Part shown: in pieces, positions 59,996 to 64,000 of the stretch | How positions within the stretch are numbered: the first letter of the stretch is position 1 | Layout of the letters: each line of letters opens with the position of its first letter | The notes under the pieces: model-generated | Databases searched by the model: none | Told to the model about the DNA's origin: nothing | The model's input: the letters and a program-made list of their open reading frames with translations, nothing else | NCBI RefSeq assembly: GCF_900103975.1 | Contig: NZ_FNIR01000017.1 | Span: forward strand, 1-64,000 | DNA length: 64,000 nt | Source of the DNA: Klenkia soli | Lineage (GTDB): Bacteria; Actinomycetota; Actinomycetes; Mycobacteriales; Geodermatophilaceae | Reading direction: 5' to 3' | Made by a program: the position numbers and the translations under genes

Positions 59996-60504
59996 CCGTC
60001 GACCAGGGCGCCCCTGCTCTGGTTCGACGACAGCTGCGCGGCTACCTGCGGGTTGGCGTCCAGCAGGTCCTGGATGCCGGTGCCGTCAGTGAGGCGGGCC
60101 AGCAGGTCGTCGGAGGAGATGCCGAAGGCGTCCGAGAGGGCCTGGATGCCGCTCTGCGCGTCCACCGGCGGCTTGGGCGGCGGGCCGCCGGCCGGACCGC
60201 CGGGGCCGATCTTCCCGCTGGCGATGTCGGTGGCCATGGCGCTGGGTGCATCGGTGGGCAGCGTGGCCTGGATGGTGGCGACCAGGTCGTCCTCGTCGAC
60301 GCCGGCCGCCTCGGCCAGCTCGGACATGGTCTTCCCGCCGGCCAGCTGGGTCTTCAGGGTGTCGGCGTCGATGCCCAGCAGGTCGGCCACGGCGGCGTTG
60401 GTCTTCTCCGGGCCACCGCCGCCGGGGGGCGGGCCGGACGGGCGTTGGGTCTGGGCGGTGGCCCACGCGGCCGAGGTGGACGACAGGGCGCTGATGCTGC
60501 TCAC
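59986..60504 (-). CDS. Small repeat-containing hypothetical protein
   Basis: 172 aa. A Ser/Ala then Gly/Pro-rich N-terminus (RPSGPPPGGGGPEKTNA) leads into two copies of a ~45-residue helical motif: AAVADLLGIDADTLKTQLAG then GKTMSELAEAAGVDEDDLVA, and again IQALSDAFGISSDDLLARLT. The pattern LG-I-x-D-x-L-x-x-x-L-x-x-G is known from unnamed actinobacterial and bacillar proteins. Function unknown, perhaps cell-surface or protein-binding. GTG 60504 has GGAGGA at good spacing. Confidence 0.75.
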   Translation of the reverse strand: MSSISALSSTSAAWATAQTQRPSGPPPGGGGPEKTNAAVADLLGIDADTLKTQLAGGKTMSELAEAAGVDEDDLVATIQATLPTDAPSAMATDIASGKIGPGGPAGGPPPKPPVDAQSGIQALSDAFGISSDDLLARLTDGTGIQDLLDANPQVAAQLSSNQSRGALVDGYA

Positions 60505-60631
60505 GAGGTGTTCCTCCAGGGGTGCGGTGGTGCGGACACCCACGCCATCGGCCCGCGGCCCCCGCCGCTCCACCGGATCAGGGCCCCTCACAGGCCCGTG
60601 ACAGCCACCCACAGCCGGCTGATACGTCGGC
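60505..60631. other. Short intergenic region
   Basis: 127 bases between two minus-strand genes. It contains the SD of the small repeat protein near the left edge and no obvious hairpin or repeat. Confidence 0.4.
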
Positions 60632-61861
60632 TCAGCGGCGGGCCGGGTCCAACGACCGGGTCCGCCCGAGCACCAGGGTGAGCACCAGCGCGGCCAGGCA
60701 CAGGCCCCCCGACAGCATCGCCACCGCGGTCCACCCGGCGCCCTGCCAGGCCTGCCCGGCGAGGGTGCCGCCGACTGAGGACCCGACGTAGTACCAGAAC
60801 GAGTACAGCGAGGCCGCCTGCCCCACCGGTCGGCCGCCCAGCGCCGCGCGTGCGGCCACCCATCCGCTGGCGACGGCGTGGGCGGCGAAGAAGCCGACGG
60901 TCAGCACGCACAGCCCGAGGACGAAGCACCACAGCGGCGCCAGCGTCGTCAGGCCCAGCCCGGCGACCATCACCACGACCGACAGGGGGACGACGAGCCG
61001 CCGGCTCGACCGGTCGGCCAGCCACCCGGCGGTCGGCGAGCTCGCCGAGCCGAGCAGGTAGGCCAGGAACACCAACGACGCCAGCGCCGGGGTGAGGTCG
61101 TAGGGCGGGGACTCCAACCGGAACGTCCCGGCGTTGTAGACCGCGACGAAGGCGGCCATGAGGAACGCCGCGAACGCGTACAGGGCGAGCAGCGCCGGGT
61201 CGGTGAAGGCACTGCCCAGCGAGCGCAGCAGCGGGGCCGACCGGTCCACCGGCCGGAACCGACGTGGTGGTGGCAGCAGGACCCGGACGGCGACCGCGCA
61301 CGCCACGCCCAGCACGGCGACCCCGCCCAGGGCGACCCGCCAGCCGCCGAGGTCGGTGAGGAACCCGCCCAGCAGCCGGCCGGTCAGCCCGCCGATCGCG
61401 TTGCCGGCGATGAACAGCCCGACCGCACGCGAGGTCACCGACGGGTGCAGCTCCTCGCGCAGGTAGGCCACCGCGACCGCCGACAGCCCGGCCAGGGCGA
61501 ACCCCTGGGCCCCACGCAGCACCAGCAGCACCGGCCAGGTGGGGGCCAGCGCGATGCCCACGGCCAGCACGGCGGATGCGGCCAGGCTCAGCTGCAGGAT
61601 CCCGGTGCGCCCGCGCCGGTCGGACAGCGGTCCCAGCACGAGCAGGCCGACCGCCAGCGCCACGGTGGACACCGAGATGGCCAGCGTCGACCCGGCCGGG
61701 GTGACGTCGAAGGCCCGGGTGAGCTCGGGCAGCAGCGCCTGCGGCTCGTAGAGCATCGCGAACGTGGCGAGGCCGGCCAGGAACACCGACACCGACGCCC
61801 GGCGCAGGCCCGCGTCGCCGGCCCGGTGGCCCTCGGGCAGGTCCACGACGGTCGGCAGCAC
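60632..61861 (-). CDS. MFS transporter (drug/sugar efflux type, YnfM-like)
   Basis: 409 aa, 12 membrane segments. An early loop GLLVLGPLSDRRGRTGILQL is the MFS A-motif. The sequence SLYSFWYYVGSSVGGTLAG and the general layout resemble YnfM/arabinose-efflux proteins. Likely exports a small molecule; substrate unknown. GTG at 61861 chosen with a purine-rich SD (AGGGTGGGG). Confidence 0.85.
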   Translation of the reverse strand: MLPTVVDLPEGHRAGDAGLRRASVSVFLAGLATFAMLYEPQALLPELTRAFDVTPAGSTLAISVSTVALAVGLLVLGPLSDRRGRTGILQLSLAASAVLAVGIALAPTWPVLLVLRGAQGFALAGLSAVAVAYLREELHPSVTSRAVGLFIAGNAIGGLTGRLLGGFLTDLGGWRVALGGVAVLGVACAVAVRVLLPPPRRFRPVDRSAPLLRSLGSAFTDPALLALYAFAAFLMAAFVAVYNAGTFRLESPPYDLTPALASLVFLAYLLGSASSPTAGWLADRSSRRLVVPLSVVVMVAGLGLTTLAPLWCFVLGLCVLTVGFFAAHAVASGWVAARAALGGRPVGQAASLYSFWYYVGSSVGGTLAGQAWQGAGWTAVAMLSGGLCLAALVLTLVLGRTRSLDPARR

Positions 61862-61939
61862 GACCCCACCCTGCGCCCGGCAGCCCGGTCGGGGCCAGCC
61901 GGGGTCGCCCATCTCACGTCCCCCGCGGATGCTGGGGGC

Positions 61940-62890
61940 ATGACGGACAACCAGGTCGAGGCCGCGGTCCCCGAGCACCTCCGCCGCTGGCACGAGCTCG
62001 ACGCGGCCACCGTCGAACCCGGCAGCGTCGGCTTCGTCTGGGGCAACTGCCAGGCCGAGTCGATCCGCCGGATGGTCGCCCCGGCCGGCGAGGCGCACGG
62101 GGTGGAGTTCGTCCGGCTGCCGCCGGTGTTCGAGATGGACGAGGCCGAGGTCGGCCGGCTGCACGCGCTGATGGCCGTGGCCGGGGTGCTCGTGACCCAG
62201 CCGGTGAAGGACGAGTACCGGGTGCCCGGCTGCGGCAGCGAGCAGCTGGTCGCCCTGCTGCCGGCCGACGCCCGGGTGGTCCGGGTGCCGACCACCTACT
62301 ACGAGGGCCTCTTCCCCTGGCAGGTGCACGCCCACGACGCCGACGGGCGGGTGGACGCCCCGCTGACCGACTACCACGACCTGCGGCTGCTGGACGCCGC
62401 CGTCCGGGGGTGGGACGTCGACCGCGCGGTGGCCCGGATCGAGGAGCTCCAGCCTGCCGCCGACGCCGTCCGGGACCTCGCCGCCCGCTCGCAGGCCGAG
62501 CTGCGGCGCCGCAACACCCACCTGGACGTCGACACCACCGACGCGGTGGTCGCCGGCGGGGCGGAGGCGATGTGGACGGTGAACCACCCGGCCAACGCCA
62601 CGCTGCGCGAGGTCGGCGTCGGGGTGCTCACCACGCTGGCCTGGTCCGGGGACCCTGCCGTCCCCGACCACCAGATGCTGGGCGGGTCGCAGGCACCGCT
62701 GGAGGCCGCCGTCCTCACCGCGCTGGACCTCGACCCGGCCGCCGCCCGGCCGCGGTGGTCGCTGGCCGGCCGGGACACCCCGTGGGCCGAGGTCGCGGCG
62801 GCCCAGCTCGCGCTCTACGCGGAGCAGCCCGAGGTCGCCCGCCGCGCGGTCGAGAAGTACGCCGACCGGACGGCGGCCCTGGGGCTGTGA
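61940..62890 (+). CDS. WcbI-family polysaccharide-biosynthesis (putative acetyltransferase) protein
   Basis: 316 aa. The SGNH-like/WcbI signature VGFVWGNCQAESIRRMV (GNCQ) near the N-terminus, with ALMAVAGVLVTQPVKDEYRV and VRVPTTYYEGLFPWQVHAHD, fits the WcbI fold that acylates capsular polysaccharide (known in Burkholderia). No sugar-polymer genes are nearby, so the substrate here is open. ATG start at 61940. Confidence 0.78.
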   Translation: MTDNQVEAAVPEHLRRWHELDAATVEPGSVGFVWGNCQAESIRRMVAPAGEAHGVEFVRLPPVFEMDEAEVGRLHALMAVAGVLVTQPVKDEYRVPGCGSEQLVALLPADARVVRVPTTYYEGLFPWQVHAHDADGRVDAPLTDYHDLRLLDAAVRGWDVDRAVARIEELQPAADAVRDLAARSQAELRRRNTHLDVDTTDAVVAGGAEAMWTVNHPANATLREVGVGVLTTLAWSGDPAVPDHQMLGGSQAPLEAAVLTALDLDPAAARPRWSLAGRDTPWAEVAAAQLALYAEQPEVARRAVEKYADRTAALGL

Positions 62891-63330
62891 CCGCGCGGCT
62901 CACGCGGGCCGACGTCGGCTGCTGGGTGCTCAAGTCCGCCCGGTTGCCCGACCTCGTGGCTCCGGGCTGGGCGCCGGGCACCGCGGTGGATCTGACCCGG
63001 TGCGTCCGGCCGTCCTACCGGCTGGGGCTGATCTCGGTCGGCGACCCGGTCCTGCTGTGGTGCAGCGGCCGGGCCGACCCCGGGGTGCACGCGACCGGGA
63101 CCGTCACCGGAGCTGTGGAGGCCTCCGACGACGGTCCCGTCGTGGTCGTGCGCTGGGTGCGGCGGGAGCCGCCGCTGCCCCGCGGGGCGCTGCTCGCCGA
63201 CCCGGTGGCCCGGGACGCCGAGGTGCTGCGCATGCCCGCCGGCAGCAACCCGTCCTGGCTGTCGCCCGCGCAGTGGCGGGCGGTGCGGGACCTGTCGCCC
63301 AGCGCAGCGGTCAGCCCTGGGTCGGGTTGA
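62887..63330 (+). CDS. EVE/PUA-like domain protein
   Basis: 147 aa. CWVLKSARLPDLVAPGW and YRLGLISVGDPVLLWCSG, followed by GTVTGAVEASDDGP, resemble EVE/PUA-type modified-base readers, in which VGDxVLLWxSG is typical. The GTG start overlaps the WcbI-like stop by 4 bp. Its 3' end overlaps the dehydrogenase gene by 20 bp. Role unknown. Confidence 0.6.
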   Translation: MTARLTRADVGCWVLKSARLPDLVAPGWAPGTAVDLTRCVRPSYRLGLISVGDPVLLWCSGRADPGVHATGTVTGAVEASDDGPVVVVRWVRREPPLPRGALLADPVARDAEVLRMPAGSNPSWLSPAQWRAVRDLSPSAAVSPGSG

Positions 63331-64000
63331 GCACGACCTTGGTCCAGCCGTCGTCCCGGGCGTCGAAGTGCCGGTACGCGTCGGGTGCGGCGTCCAGACC
63401 CAGGTTGTGGCTGACCAGCATCGAGGGCTTCGCCCGGTCGGTGTGGATCAACCGGGCCAGCGCGCGGTTGTAGTTCTTCACGTTGGCTTGGCCGTTGCCG
63501 ACCGTCTGGCCCTTGAACCAGAACTTGCCGTAGTCGAAGGCCAGCTGGCCCTTCTTGGCCAGCTCGTCGGAGGCACCCGGGTCCTCGGGCAGGAACAGGC
63601 CGACGACACCGATGGTCCCGGTGGCCTTCACGATCTCGACCAGACCGTTCATCGTCATGTTGGGCCGCTCGTTGCCCTGGCTGTCGTGCGCCTGGTAGCC
63701 GATGGCCTCCACGCCGCGGTCGGTGCCGCGACCCTTCGTGGCGTCCTTGATCTGCTCGATCGGGTCGCCCTTCGAGGAGTCGATGCCGATCGCGCCGAAC
63801 TTCTCGGCCAGCGCCAGGCGCTCGCTCAGGTGGTCGATCACGTAGACCTCGCTGGCGCCCTGCAGCACGGCCGAGTAGCCGGCCATCAGGCCGACCGGGC
63901 CGCCGCCGTACACCGTGACGGAGTCACCGGGGGCGACCTTCGCCAGCCGCGTGCCGTGCCAGCCGGTCGGGAAGATGTCGGCCAGCATCACGTAGTCGTT
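63311..64000 (-). CDS. Zinc-dependent alcohol/formaldehyde dehydrogenase, C-terminal part (cut by window edge)
   Basis: The visible 230 residues hold the NAD-binding domain (VTVYGGGPVGLMAGYSAVLQ; VYVIDHLSERLALAEKFGAI) and the C-terminal catalytic part of a medium-chain dehydrogenase. The segment GIDSSKGDPIEQIKDATKGR, GTDRGVEAIGYQAHDSQGN points to the glutathione-independent formaldehyde dehydrogenase group. The N-terminal zinc-binding half lies beyond 64000, so the start is not visible. Confidence 0.85.
   Translation of the reverse strand, partial: NDYVMLADIFPTGWHGTRLAKVAPGDSVTVYGGGPVGLMAGYSAVLQGASEVYVIDHLSERLALAEKFGAIGIDSSKGDPIEQIKDATKGRGTDRGVEAIGYQAHDSQGNERPNMTMNGLVEIVKATGTIGVVGLFLPEDPGASDELAKKGQLAFDYGKFWFKGQTVGNGQANVKNYNRALARLIHTDRAKPSMLVSHNLGLDAAPDAYRHFDARDDGWTKVVLNPTQG

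Overview
The window is one contiguous piece of a very GC-rich actinobacterial chromosome. The first ~128 bases are the 5' end of a 16S rRNA gene (minus strand). That sequence, the many GTG starts, the near-total coding density and the gene order infC-rpmI-rplT-rRNA methyltransferase ... pheS-pheT-argCJBDFR-argH-mpg-tyrS all fit an actinomycete. A member of the Geodermatophilaceae (Blastococcus/Modestobacter/Geodermatophilus relatives) is my best guess, from memory of such genomes rather than from a search. I see no tRNA, CRISPR array, insertion sequence or prophage.

Layout. 1-515: 16S 5' end, its leader and a clear rrn promoter. 515-9716 (minus): argC-argJ-argB-argD-argF-argR-argH-mpg-tyrS, in which every junction is a 4-bp ATGA/GTGA overlap. 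An ARG-box palindrome lies just upstream of the argC start. argG is missing from its usual place. 9.8-15.1 kb: an atypical lipid-kinase-like gene, a large hairpin, an SDR dehydrogenase and pheST. 15.1-23.7 kb: an accessory block with two TetR genes, an MFS pump, and a five-gene operon (two Dpp/Opp ATPases, an MdtH-like MFS exporter, a lipoprotein binding protein, a fused two-domain permease). This block sits between blocks that are normally close together. It pairs import with export in the manner of metallophore/opine systems, and is the best candidate for something undescribed. 23.7-26.6 kb: rRNA methyltransferase, rplT, rpmI and infC, with infC apparently starting at the rare codon ATC.

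26.6-29.9 kb: metallo-beta-lactamase-fold hydrolase, P-loop kinase, TetR, NodB-type deacetylase. 29.9-39.7 kb: nitrate assimilation, with a HemD/winged-helix regulator (NnaR type), a NarK transporter, NirD, NirB and a nitrate reductase carrying a fused C-terminal domain that has its own Shine-Dalgarno sequence and GTG codon. An unknown gene and a proline iminopeptidase lie inside this cluster. 39.8-47.5 kb: beta-carbonic anhydrase, ArfB, homocysteine methyltransferase, GH16-like protein, Ski2-like helicase, two TSUP permeases, a phosphotransferase. 47.7-49.7 kb: a DUF222/HNH (13E12-type) gene behind a LexA-like box. 49.9-60.5 kb: isochorismatase-fold protein, GNAT-like protein, XRE-cupin regulator coupled to a GH13 enzyme, HrpB helicase, CitE-like lyase, alpha/beta hydrolase, MalQ and a repeat-containing small protein. 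60.6-64 kb: MFS transporter, WcbI-like protein, EVE/PUA-like protein, and a formaldehyde/alcohol dehydrogenase cut by the window edge.

Many convergent neighbours overlap at their 3' ends (3 to 56 bp), leaving almost no room for ordinary terminators. Functions are inferred from recognisable protein motifs and gene order. No database search was possible.
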